From: Bryobacterales bacterium KBS 96
GTDB taxonomy: Bacteria > Acidobacteriota > Terriglobia > Bryobacterales > Bryobacteraceae
DNA: 64,000 bases
Assembly (NCBI GenBank): GCA_000381625.1
Contig: KB906767.1
Coordinates: forward strand, 1,528,629-1,592,628
Reading direction: 5' to 3'
Both the position numbers and the translations under genes were made by a program. Each line of letters begins with the position of its first letter. Position 1 is the first letter of the stretch. The notes beneath the pieces were generated by a model, which saw only the letters and a list, made by a program, of their open reading frames with translations, had not been told where the DNA came from and did not search any database. Of this stretch, positions 37,286-45,122 are shown in pieces.

Positions 37286-37714
37286 ATGCCTAACACCAAC
37301 ACATACACAAAAGCAGCAACGGCAGAACAGGCGACTTTGCTCGCGGTGAGCGCGGACCTGGGCGACTCCAAGGCGCTTGCGGCAATTCTAGAAAACTGGA
37401 CGGTTAAGCCGGTGCAAACGTGTGCGGAAGCTCTCGCTGCTTTGCGCCGCTCCAACTGCGCGGCCGTCCTTTGTGAAAAGGATCTTCCCGACGGCAACTG
37501 GCGCGATCTCCTCGCGAAGGTGGCTCACCTCGGGGAAGAACCGCCCGTGATCGTGATGTCACGCGCGGCGGACGAAACCCTGTGGGTTGAGGTATTGGCC
37601 CAAGGAGGCTTCGACGTAGTCGCAAAGCCCCTTGATCCAGCCGAAGTGCAGCGAGTGATGGGGTGCGCTTCCGGCAACCGCCGCCCGCTCCATGCCGTCG
37701 CTCGCGCCTGCTAA
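37286..37714 (+). CDS. Orphan pseudo-receiver domain protein
   Basis: The ATG at 37286 follows GAGGAG, so I choose it over 37247. The 142-residue product is a single CheY-like domain. The strand VLCEKDLPDG aligns with the usual VLxDxxLPDG, which puts Glu64 where the phospho-acceptor Asp should be. Ser92 and Lys114 (VVAKPLDP) are conserved, but the N-terminal acidic pair is missing. No output domain follows. It may be a constitutively active or protein-binding receiver. No histidine kinase is near. Confidence 0.75.
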   Translation: MPNTNTYTKAATAEQATLLAVSADLGDSKALAAILENWTVKPVQTCAEALAALRRSNCAAVLCEKDLPDGNWRDLLAKVAHLGEEPPVIVMSRAADETLWVEVLAQGGFDVVAKPLDPAEVQRVMGCASGNRRPLHAVARAC

Positions 37715-37747
37715 TAACTCTGGTTAAAAATTCATGGAAGCGCGCTC

Positions 37748-37816
37748 GGACTACACATGCCGGGTCCCGACACGAATTTCGTAGTCCATTTTAGGGTCGA
37801 GGCACGCCCCGACCCC
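37748..37816. terminator. two hairpins between the receiver gene and rnpB
   Basis: GGACTAC (37748-37754) pairs with GTAGTCC (37781-37787), followed on the plus strand by ATTTTA; it fits termination of the receiver gene. GGGTCG (37794-37799) pairs with CGACCC (37811-37816) and is followed on the minus strand by TAAAA; it fits the 3' end of rnpB. Confidence 0.5.
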
Positions 37817-37825
37817 CATAAACTA

Positions 37826-38220
37826 GACCTACGCGTTCTGTAAGCCGGTTTCTGTTCCCGCGATGAAGCGGGTGGCGACCATTCCTCTAGGCCCACCATT
37901 ACTGGTGGGCTCAAGCAACCTACCCGGAAGTCGTAACGGAGCGGGCCGCTCCTCCTCCCCTATTTGGTCTTGCTCCACATGGGGTTTTCCCTGCCAGCTT
38001 GATTACTCGAGCCGCGGTGCGCTCTTACCGCACCATTTCACCCTTACCGATCCGCAATTGCGGGCCGGCGGTATATTTTCTGTGGCACTATCCGTAACGG
38101 GCCCTTTGAGAGCCAATCCCCGGCCGTTAGCCGGCATGCTGCCCTATGGAGACCGGACTTTCCTCCCGGCGGAAACGCAAGCGATCCGCCCGGCGGTCAC
38201 CCGAACGCGCAGGCGTCTTT
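37826..38220 (-). ncRNA. rnpB: RNase P RNA, bacterial class A
   Basis: Catalytic RNA of tRNA 5' processing, on the minus strand. Conserved elements are visible in order: GAGGAAAGTCCGG near the 5' end, AGGGTGAAATGGTGCGGTAA with AAGAGCGCACCG in the middle, and ACAGAAACCGGCTTA near the 3' end. The outer ends (AGACGCCTGCGC and GCGTAGGTCT) pair as a P1-like helix with small bulges. Ends are set by this pairing and are approximate. Any protein frame across this stretch (for example 37863-38222 on the plus strand) is spurious. Confidence 0.93.
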
Positions 38221-38339
38221 AGTATCGCATTCGTTTGGAAAATTGAGCACCGTCGCGCGAAACTGGAGGAAGGCCATATGGGCGTTTTATAGGGGCGAGG
38301 CATGCGTGGGCCGCCGTTACTTCAAATATTGAGTTCTCC

Positions 38340-39644
38340 GTGAAAACAGTTTTCGTACACAGTTTCGGGTGCCGCGCCTCTCAGGCCGACGGCGCGGGCA
38401 TTCAGACGTCGCTTGAGGCAGGCGGGATGTGTGCCGCTCCGGACGCCGCTTCGGCCGACTTGGTTGTTCTAAATACTTGCACGGTCACTTCCAGCGCGGA
38501 TGCCGACGCGCGGCACGCCATTCGCCGCATTCATCGTGAGAATCCCAATGCAAAGGTTCTCGTTACGGGCTGCTTCGCCCAGCGTGCGCCGGAAGAACTC
38601 GCGGCTCTCGAAGGCGTTGATTGGGTGGTGGGCAATTCCCATAAAACGCAGATTGCCCGCATAGTCCTGGGTGCTCCGCGAACGGAAGAGTTTCATGGCC
38701 AGATAGTCATCGGCGATATCCAACACTCGCGCGAATTTCTCGCGGCTCCCGTGATTGACGCTTACGGCGATCGCACGCGGCCTAATCTGAAAGTACAGGA
38801 CGGTTGCAGCAACAAGTGTTCGTTCTGCATTATTCCGTCCGTGCGGGGCCTCAGCCGGAGCGCGCCGCTCGCGAGCATCGTTGAACAGGTACAAGGATTA
38901 GCGGAGCGATACCGCGAAGTTGTTCTGAGCGGCATCAACCTCGGGCGCTGGGGCAGGGACTTACCGGGCGAGCTACGCTTCCCGCACTTGCTCCGTGCGA
39001 TTCTTCGGGACACGGGCATACAGCGAATTCGCATCAGTTCGGTGGAACCGATGGATTGGAGCGCCGAACTGCTGGAATTGATGGCGGGCGAGCCGCGCAT
39101 CGCGCAGCATATCCACATTCCGCTGCAATCGGGCTCGGATGCCGTTCTCAAAAGAATGTTCCGGAAATACCGCACACGTCATTATGCCTCGCGCCTCGAT
39201 CTCGCGCACGGCTTGATGCCGGATGCTGGCATAGGTGCCGACGTCATGACCGGTTTCCCCGGTGAAAACGATGTAGAGTTCAACGAAACCGTCCGATTCA
39301 TCGAAAATCGGCCATTCACTTACCTGCACGTGTTCACCTATTCGGAACGGCCCGGTACTCATGCCGCACAATCGACCGAGCAGGTTCCCATCAGCCTGCG
39401 CCGCGAGCGGACAGCGATCCTGCGCGAGCTTTCCGATCGCAAGAACGCGGATTTTTGCCGCCGCATGGTCGGGCGCACACTCTCGGCCGTCACGCTTGGT
39501 AACGAATCCGCACTGACCGGCAATTTCCTCCGTGTCCAGCTCTCGAAACCTCGCGCCGTAAACGAAATCGTAGACATCGAGATCGGAGCGGCCGGTCCCG
39601 GTCAACTGAAGGAACGCGAACTTTTGCAAATTATCGCCATCTGA
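38340..39644 (+). CDS. mtaB: tRNA (t6A37) methylthiotransferase MtaB
   Basis: A radical-SAM enzyme that adds a methylthio group to t6A37 of tRNA. The 434-residue product starts at GTG 38340. The first cluster uses Cys11 (SFGCRASQ), Cys47 (NTCTVT) and Cys78 (VTGCFAQR). The radical-SAM Cys156, Cys160 and Cys163 lie in DGCSNKCSFC. The NTCTVT motif and the C-terminal TRAM-like part (about 375-434; ALTGNFLRVQL) mark MtaB rather than MiaB or RimO. It is followed by plsY and gpsA. Confidence 0.9.
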   Translation: MKTVFVHSFGCRASQADGAGIQTSLEAGGMCAAPDAASADLVVLNTCTVTSSADADARHAIRRIHRENPNAKVLVTGCFAQRAPEELAALEGVDWVVGNSHKTQIARIVLGAPRTEEFHGQIVIGDIQHSREFLAAPVIDAYGDRTRPNLKVQDGCSNKCSFCIIPSVRGLSRSAPLASIVEQVQGLAERYREVVLSGINLGRWGRDLPGELRFPHLLRAILRDTGIQRIRISSVEPMDWSAELLELMAGEPRIAQHIHIPLQSGSDAVLKRMFRKYRTRHYASRLDLAHGLMPDAGIGADVMTGFPGENDVEFNETVRFIENRPFTYLHVFTYSERPGTHAAQSTEQVPISLRRERTAILRELSDRKNADFCRRMVGRTLSAVTLGNESALTGNFLRVQLSKPRAVNEIVDIEIGAAGPGQLKERELLQIIAI

Positions 39645-39743
39645 TCGCCCGTTCACGTGGCGTCAGTTAGTACCTTAAAGCGGCATACCCGTCGCGCCGC
39701 GCGCCGCGTCACGCTCCGACACATTTGCAAAACTAAAGGAACA

Positions 39744-40355
39744 ATGACCCTCTATCTTGCCGGGGCGGTGGTTATCGCCTATCTGCTGGGCGGCATTCCG
39801 TTCGGGTATTTGTTCGTTCGCTTCGCGCTTGGCAAAGACATCCGCAGTATGGGGAGCGGCAACATCGGAGCGACCAATGTTCATCGGAGCGCCGGCGGCA
39901 AGGCCGGAGTTGTCGTACTGTTGCTCGATATTGCCAAGGGTTTCATCGCAGTTTGGATAGCCGCGCTCCTCAATCCCGGCAGTCCCTTGGCTCTTGCTTT
40001 TGCCGCTACCGCGGTGATGATTGGGCACGCATTCCCGGTGTTCCTCCGTTTTAAGGGCGGCAAAGCGGTCGCCTGCTTTATTGGCGCGTTCCTCTATATT
40101 GCTCCGCTTGCGCTCGCGGCAGTGCTGCTGATTTTCGTGCTGGTCGTTGCGGTCACGAGATATATTTCGCTCGGGTCCATCATCGCGGCGTCGCTGTTTC
40201 CGCTCGCTGTCTTTCTGATTTTGCATCCCCCCTCGCCCATCGTTTGGGCCTCTTTCTTTTCAGCGATTTTCATCGTCTATCGCCACAAGGCCAATATTCA
40301 GCGCCTGGCCGGCGGTACGGAAAACGTGTTCTCACTGAAAGGCCGGCGCCGGTGA
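39744..40355 (+). CDS. plsY: Acyl-phosphate:glycerol-3-phosphate acyltransferase PlsY
   Basis: Membrane enzyme of phospholipid synthesis. AAGGAA precedes the ATG at 39744 (MTLYLAGAVVIAYLLGGIPF), so I reject the longer frame. The 203-residue product has the PlsY motifs GSGNIGATNVHR and GHAFPVFLRFKGGKAVA and several membrane helices. The stop overlaps the gpsA start as GTGA. The two enzymes act in consecutive steps: GpsA makes glycerol-3-phosphate and PlsY acylates it. Confidence 0.95.
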   Translation: MTLYLAGAVVIAYLLGGIPFGYLFVRFALGKDIRSMGSGNIGATNVHRSAGGKAGVVVLLLDIAKGFIAVWIAALLNPGSPLALAFAATAVMIGHAFPVFLRFKGGKAVACFIGAFLYIAPLALAAVLLIFVLVVAVTRYISLGSIIAASLFPLAVFLILHPPSPIVWASFFSAIFIVYRHKANIQRLAGGTENVFSLKGRRR

Positions 40356-41350
40356 GCCGGCTCGCCATTTTGGGCGCAGGTAGTTGGGGGACGGCGCTCG
40401 CGATTGTGCTCGCTCCAAAGTTCGACGCCGTCGCATTGTGGGCGCGCGATCCGGCCGCAGCTCAACGGATTGGGCAAACGCACGAGAACAGCCGCTACCT
40501 TTCCGGTTGTCGGGTTCCCGAAAACGTGCTGTGTTCATCAGAGTTGGCCGACGTGCTCAACGATTGCGGAATCGTGCTGAGCGCCGTGCCTTCCGATCAT
40601 ACTCGTGCCTTGTTTGAGCGCCTCCGCCCGCATGTTTCCGGTGACATGTGCTTTGTCAGCGCGACCAAGGGCATCGAGAACCGCTCGCTGATGCGGATGA
40701 CCGAGGTAATTTCCGACGTGCTGCGCTCGCAATTCCTGCCGCGCGTTGCAGCACTCTCCGGCCCTACGTTCGCGAAAGAGGTTGCCACTGGTGAGCCGGC
40801 TGCTGTTGTCATCGCCTCACGGGATGCCGCTCTCGCCGCACATGTTCAGAGCGCATTTTCAAGTCCTACGTTCCGCCTCTACACGAGCGAAGATGTCATT
40901 GGCGTGGAAATCGCCGCCGCTCTGAAGAACGTGATCGCCATTGGCGCCGGCATTTGCAAGGGACTTGGGCTCGGCAGTAACAGTGTCGCGGCGCTGGTTA
41001 CGCGCGGTCTTGCCGAATTAACGCGGCTTGCCGTTGCGCTCGGCGGAAAACCGCGGACGCTCGCGGGCCTTGCCGGATTAGGAGACCTCGTCCTTACCGC
41101 TACTGGCGATCTATCGCGCAATCGCTTCGTCGGTCTGCAACTCGGAGAGGGGAAGCCGCTGCCCGAAATTCTGGCGGCGATGACCCAGATTGCCGAAGGC
41201 GTCCACACCTGCCGGGCCGCGCGCGACCTGGCGCGCCGGGCCGGTATCGAGATGCCAATTGTGGAAAAGATGCACGAGATTCTTTACGAGCAAAAGCCTG
41301 CCGCAACCGCCATTCGTGAATTAATGGAACGCCCTCTGACAAGCGAATAG
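40352..41350 (+). CDS. gpsA: Glycerol-3-phosphate dehydrogenase [NAD(P)+] GpsA
   Basis: The GTG at 40352 overlaps the plsY stop (GTGA), and it opens the Rossmann fold directly (VSRLAILGAGSWGTALAI). The 332-residue product has the GAGSWG dinucleotide loop, ATKGIE, SGPTFAKEV, the catalytic-Lys segment AAALKNVIAIGAG and LAGLGDLVLTATGDLSRN. It supplies sn-glycerol-3-phosphate for phospholipids. The annotated longer frame from 40244 lies inside plsY. Confidence 0.95.
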   Translation: MSRLAILGAGSWGTALAIVLAPKFDAVALWARDPAAAQRIGQTHENSRYLSGCRVPENVLCSSELADVLNDCGIVLSAVPSDHTRALFERLRPHVSGDMCFVSATKGIENRSLMRMTEVISDVLRSQFLPRVAALSGPTFAKEVATGEPAAVVIASRDAALAAHVQSAFSSPTFRLYTSEDVIGVEIAAALKNVIAIGAGICKGLGLGSNSVAALVTRGLAELTRLAVALGGKPRTLAGLAGLGDLVLTATGDLSRNRFVGLQLGEGKPLPEILAAMTQIAEGVHTCRAARDLARRAGIEMPIVEKMHEILYEQKPAATAIRELMERPLTSE

Positions 41351-41372
41351 CGGCGGTCCTTAACTACTGCCG

Positions 41373-41446
41373 AAACGGAGCCGCCGTACGCGAGTGCGCG
41401 GATTGTACGGTTGTTCCGACGCCGTTGCTTACGCGGTGCGGCTCTG
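41373..41446. repeat. Intergenic hairpin repeat, copy C
   Basis: AAACGGAGCCGCCG, then a TACG-stretch, AGTGCGCGG, TTGT and CGGTTGT follow copy A almost base for base (41373-41418), and GCTTACGC with GCGGCTCTG closes the copy. The left arm of its hairpin is worn (GGCGG only at 41353-41357). It is between converging gpsA and the esterase gene, the same setting as copies A and B. Confidence 0.75.
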
Positions 41447-41470
41447 TGCCGACATAAACTCTAATTGGGT

Positions 41471-42541
41471 TCACGATCGCATTTCGGGCCCGGCCAAATA
41501 CCGCCGCATCCAATCGATGATCAGCTTGCGCATCGCCGGCGTCTCTTCGTGCGCACAGTCGAATAGTTCGATCCGGCAGTCTCGCTCGTGCCCGTACTTC
41601 CGGTACAACGGCAATAACTTCTCACGTATTTGTTCGACTCCGCGCGGCGGCGTCAGCGGGTCTTTCCGTCCGTTCACGCTCAGATGCGGACGCGGCACAA
41701 TCAACTCGTTCACCTGAAACGTGTCGAACTGCTTGAGCAGCGATGGCACAAAATAATACACGCCATGGCCGCTCAGCCCGTGCGCTGCGATCAGCGATTC
41801 GTAGTCTGTCAAACAGCAAACATCGGCGGTCAGCCTGACACGTGGGTCGAGCGCCGCAAGCCACCAGGCTTTGCTGGAACCCATGGACATGCCGAACGCT
41901 CCCAACTTGCTCGAATCGACTTCGGGGCGGCTCGCCAGATAAGATAGTGCGCGGAACTCGTCGAACATCATCATTCCCCACAGCACTTGCCCGCGCCACA
42001 GCATCAGCTTGAAAGCGTCTTCCTCGCCTCTATGCCCGTTTGCGTCGCGTTTGCGTTCTCCAAAGCACCAGCTATCAATGGCTAGCGTCACCAGTCCTAA
42101 TTCGGCGCAAACCGGGGCATACGCCGGCTGCACGCTTGTGCCCCGGATCAACTGTTCCTTTCCGAGGTCGTACATGCCCGCGTGCCAGTGAATAAACAAT
42201 AGACCTGGCGCGGGATGCCGCAACCGTTTGGGAATCAGTAGAAGGGCGGGCACCGGCTCCACGCCATTCAGGTCCAGCACCAGGCGTGTGAGTGTGTATT
42301 CACCGTGATCTTCCGTCCGAATCACTTTAGGCGGAGCAGACCGATATTGCCAAGGTAAATCGCCAAGCAAGCCCCACAGCGCTTGTCTACGGCGTTCCTG
42401 ATAAATGCCGAACTCATTCATATCGTTCGTTGCGTTCGTGACGCCTGGTACGTTTCTCGACGCAGCCGCTTCAATTGCCGCGACAGCGGCCGTCCGTGAC
42501 ATAAACCCGCGACGGGTTGTCCGACCTTGTGATCTTGTCAT
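41471..42541 (-). CDS. Alpha/beta hydrolase, acetyl-xylan-esterase-like, Tat-exported
   Basis: A 356-residue esterase-type protein. The leader TTRRGFMSRTAAVAAIEAA carries the twin arginine. The catalytic triad is visible: Ser219 in GMSMGSS, Asp294 in NGRKDPLTP and His331 in CAHEETPAM. LLFIHWHAGMY (114-124) is the oxyanion region. It resembles acetyl-xylan esterase or dienelactone-hydrolase-like proteins that act on plant polysaccharides. Substrate not proven. It is divergent from the DUF2071 gene across 32 bases. Confidence 0.85.
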   Translation of the reverse strand: MTRSQGRTTRRGFMSRTAAVAAIEAAASRNVPGVTNATNDMNEFGIYQERRRQALWGLLGDLPWQYRSAPPKVIRTEDHGEYTLTRLVLDLNGVEPVPALLLIPKRLRHPAPGLLFIHWHAGMYDLGKEQLIRGTSVQPAYAPVCAELGLVTLAIDSWCFGERKRDANGHRGEEDAFKLMLWRGQVLWGMMMFDEFRALSYLASRPEVDSSKLGAFGMSMGSSKAWWLAALDPRVRLTADVCCLTDYESLIAAHGLSGHGVYYFVPSLLKQFDTFQVNELIVPRPHLSVNGRKDPLTPPRGVEQIREKLLPLYRKYGHERDCRIELFDCAHEETPAMRKLIIDWMRRYLAGPEMRS

Positions 42542-42544
42542 AGC

Positions 42545-42563
42545 ACTCGTTACAAGAGTGTAA
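42545..42563. promoter_or_regulatory. palindromes in the 32-bp divergent gap
   Basis: CACTC-7-GAGTG (42544-42560) and TTACA-AGAG-TGTAA (42550-42563) overlap each other between the esterase and DUF2071 starts. This could be one shared operator. The two short arms are only 5 bp, so chance is possible. Confidence 0.35.
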
Positions 42564-42573
42564 TGCAGAGAGT

Positions 42574-43299
42574 ATGCCTGCTCTTAACCAATACGCGCCT
42601 GATGCTGTGGAATCGCCGCTGATGTTTCAGGGCTGGAAGCTGGTCACGTTCCTGCATTGGCGGTACCCGATCGCCCAGATCCGGCCCCTCGTGCCGCCAG
42701 ATCTCGAACTCGATCTCTTTGACGGCTCCGCCTGGGTCGGCCTGGTTCCATTTGTCGTTACACAACTGCGGTCACCTTTCATTCCGGCGCTGCCGTGGAT
42801 TTCGCAGTTCCCCGAAACAAACGTACGCACGTACGTTCGGGATCGGCATGGCAAACCATCTATCTGGTTCTTTACTCTGGACACAGCTCGCCTTCCGGCG
42901 GTGCTCGCCGCGCGCACGTTCTTTCGGCTCCCCTACCGGTGGGCTCGCATGCGGGTCGGGCGCAGCAAAGATATCATGCAGTACGAAAGTGTCCGGCGAG
43001 CGCCCTTCGGATCAGCGCGTAACCGGGCCACTATCAGGATCGGTGATGCGATGACGGCAGAAGATCTGGATATTTTCCTGACTGCTCGTTTCCGGCTGTA
43101 TACTTTGTGGGGCGGCCGTGTCGCATTCGTGGATGCCGAGCATCCGCCTTGGCCATTGCACCGAGCTGAAGTTATCCGTTTGGAACAGAATCTTATCGAG
43201 GAGTCAGGCGTACCGGCGGCCGCCGGCTCACCGCTCGTACACTATTCACCGGGCGTTGACGCGCGCATCGCGCCGCCGAAATATCTGCCCCTGTTCTAA
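42574..43299 (+). CDS. DUF2071 (YqjF-like) protein
   Basis: A 241-residue single-domain protein with the family head FQGWKLVTFLHWRYP, then RPLVPPDLELDLFDGSAWVG, NVRTYVRD and WFFTLD. It also has VRLRYTLW-like and SPGVDARI segments near the C-terminus. YqjF-type proteins bind hydrophobic ligands in an acetoacetate-decarboxylase-like fold, but no activity is known. Divergent from the esterase. Confidence 0.85.
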   Translation: MPALNQYAPDAVESPLMFQGWKLVTFLHWRYPIAQIRPLVPPDLELDLFDGSAWVGLVPFVVTQLRSPFIPALPWISQFPETNVRTYVRDRHGKPSIWFFTLDTARLPAVLAARTFFRLPYRWARMRVGRSKDIMQYESVRRAPFGSARNRATIRIGDAMTAEDLDIFLTARFRLYTLWGGRVAFVDAEHPPWPLHRAEVIRLEQNLIEESGVPAAAGSPLVHYSPGVDARIAPPKYLPLF

Positions 43300-43416
43300 T
43301 GTCGTCTGAACCCGCCGCCAGTTTTTTGACAGCTAGCGAAATGCCCAGTTTACGGATTGTCGAAATGACTCGTAACGTGAAGTTACGGCTTGAAGCAGCG
43401 TAAACAGCCGGCAATT

Positions 43417-44256
43417 ATGGATCAGGAGCGGGAACTCAACACAGAGAGCATCGAAACCGTAATCGCGCAGGGATGGGCGCATCTATTTGAGGAGCTGTAC
43501 CGGGGTTCCTGGAATGCCAAAATCAAGCGTTACCGTTCACCATTCGTTTTTCGCGGCGCCAATCGACGCGATTCGGATCTGATAAGCGGTCTTTCGAGGC
43601 TCGCCCGTGGAGGAAATGGCGCCGGAAGACTTGAGAACCATCTGTTGCGCAATTTTCAGAAATACGCGGGCAACGAAATTGGACTTAGCGAATCCTGTTG
43701 GCGGTGTTTACCGGTAGCGCAGCATCACGGTTTGCCGACTCGCCTCCTCGATTGGACCTTTTCACCGCTGGTGGCATTGCATTTCGCAACTGCGAATCCT
43801 CATCTGTACGAGGAGGACGGGGTCGTCTGGTGCCTCGATCAACTGCGTTCCAATCAACTGCTTCCGAAAGAGCTACACGACATCGCAGCAAAGGAGGGAG
43901 CCGACGCGTTTACTGCAGGAATGCTTGAATCCGTGGCCCGCTCATTGGCCGAATTCGATGCGCTCGCTCCTGAGCCGTTCGTGCTTTTCCTCGAACCACC
44001 ATCACTCGACCCGCGTATCGCAAATCAGTTCGCGCTCTTCTCATTAATCTCCAGTCCGGAATTCCAGATGAGTTCATGGTTGACGTCGCATCCAGAGTTG
44101 GCAAGGCGCATCATCATTCCTGCCGGGATTAAACTCGAGGTCCGGGACAAACTGGATCAAGCTGGAATTACGGAACGCCTGCTGTACCCGGGACCGGACG
44201 GCCTGGCGCAGTGGCTCGCGAGATATTACCGTCCTCCATTGCTGCCGGGTGATTAG
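43417..44256 (+). CDS. FRG domain protein
   Basis: I start at the ATG at 43417 (MDQERELNTESIE); an in-frame TTG at 43390 is less likely. The 279-residue product has the FRG motif FRGANR (45-50) and the diagnostic LPVAQHHGLPTRLLDW (98-113) followed by SPLVALHFATANPH. FRG-domain proteins occur alone or as phage- and toxin-related units, and the biochemical function is unknown. It stands with a small membrane ORF on the opposite strand. It could be part of an immunity or toxin system; nothing here proves it. Confidence 0.82.
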   Translation: MDQERELNTESIETVIAQGWAHLFEELYRGSWNAKIKRYRSPFVFRGANRRDSDLISGLSRLARGGNGAGRLENHLLRNFQKYAGNEIGLSESCWRCLPVAQHHGLPTRLLDWTFSPLVALHFATANPHLYEEDGVVWCLDQLRSNQLLPKELHDIAAKEGADAFTAGMLESVARSLAEFDALAPEPFVLFLEPPSLDPRIANQFALFSLISSPEFQMSSWLTSHPELARRIIIPAGIKLEVRDKLDQAGITERLLYPGPDGLAQWLARYYRPPLLPGD

Positions 44257-44402
44257 CAAGGTGCCGCTCGCAACGCCTGCTGCAATTCGGGTGTGGAAAA
44301 CGCACTCGGCAGCGCAAAGCGCAGACGATGCGGGCGCAAATCGATCCGTTGTCCGCTGTGCTTCCGCCTGAGTCATACGTAGATATGGGGTCGGAGCGTC
44401 CG

Positions 44403-44543
44403 CTAGTCTCGCTCGAGAATAGCAAACAAACTCACCAGCACTGCCTTCGCAAGACCGATGCCCGCCAGCATGGTCACCGGGCAAATCACAACCACCAATA
44501 GCGCGCTCATTTCCGCCTCTGCGAAACTTATCGGCTGTCGCAT
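44403..44543 (-). CDS. Small predicted membrane protein
   Basis: A 46-residue frame (ATG at 44543, TAG at 44405-44403) encodes MRQPISFAEAEMSALLVVVI, then CPVTMLAGIGLAKAVL and VSLFAILERD. One hydrophobic helix covers most of it. There is no strong ribosome site, so translation is uncertain. It converges on the FRG gene and precedes rfaE2 on the opposite strand. I report it as possible because the hydrophobic pattern is not what a random GC-rich frame usually gives. Confidence 0.3.
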   Translation of the reverse strand: MRQPISFAEAEMSALLVVVICPVTMLAGIGLAKAVLVSLFAILERD

Positions 44544-44618
44544 CTCAAACCTTGAACCGCAATGAGCAAGTCCTCCGGTCAGGCTCGTAACAGGCGTGCC
44601 AGTAAACTATAGATAGCC

Positions 44619-45122
44619 ATGCCGCGCTTCTACCAACGTCCGGAACTGGTCGCTCGCCGTCGCCAGTGGAAAGACGACAACCAGCGCGTTGTGTTCACGA
44701 ATGGCTGTTACGACATTCTTCATCCTGGTCATATCCGGCTGCTTGAGCGTGCGCGGTCGCTCGGCGACATTCTGATTCTTGGGCTGAACACGGACGCCAG
44801 TGTTCAACGCATGAAAGGTCCGAGCCGGCCGTTCTTCAATGAACAACAGCGCATCAGACTTGCGTTGCAACTTGAAGCGGTGGACGCCATTACTCTATTC
44901 GATGAAGCAACTCCCCGCGAACTGATCGCGGCGGTTCTGCCCGATGTGCTGGTGAAAGGCGCCGATTGGTCGCACTTCATTGCGGGCCGCGAGGAAGTGG
45001 AGGAGGCGGGTGGACAGGTGCTGGCTCTTCCGCTCGAGCCCGGCTATTCCACAACAGACATGGCGGCCACGATTCTGGAGCGGTATCAATCGGCGCCGGA
45101 GGCGCAACTCCAGCAGCCGTGA
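44619..45122 (+). CDS. rfaE2: RfaE2-type nucleotidyltransferase (heptose-1-phosphate adenylyltransferase)
   Basis: A 167-residue adenylyltransferase of the RfaE domain II family. HPGH (35-38) in NGCYDILHPGH is the nucleotide-binding motif. LVKGADWSHF and the C-terminal SYSTTDM-like segment match ADP-heptose synthesis for LPS core. The RfaE1 kinase domain is separate. The stop overlaps the Mfd start (GTGA), so they are translationally coupled, an odd mix of LPS and DNA repair. Confidence 0.9.
   Translation: MPRFYQRPELVARRRQWKDDNQRVVFTNGCYDILHPGHIRLLERARSLGDILILGLNTDASVQRMKGPSRPFFNEQQRIRLALQLEAVDAITLFDEATPRELIAAVLPDVLVKGADWSHFIAGREEVEEAGGQVLALPLEPGYSTTDMAATILERYQSAPEAQLQQP

Noticed and set aside
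37863-38222. 119-codon frame on the plus strand
   Set aside because: It lies fully inside the RNase P RNA gene on the minus strand, whose conserved elements are recognisable.
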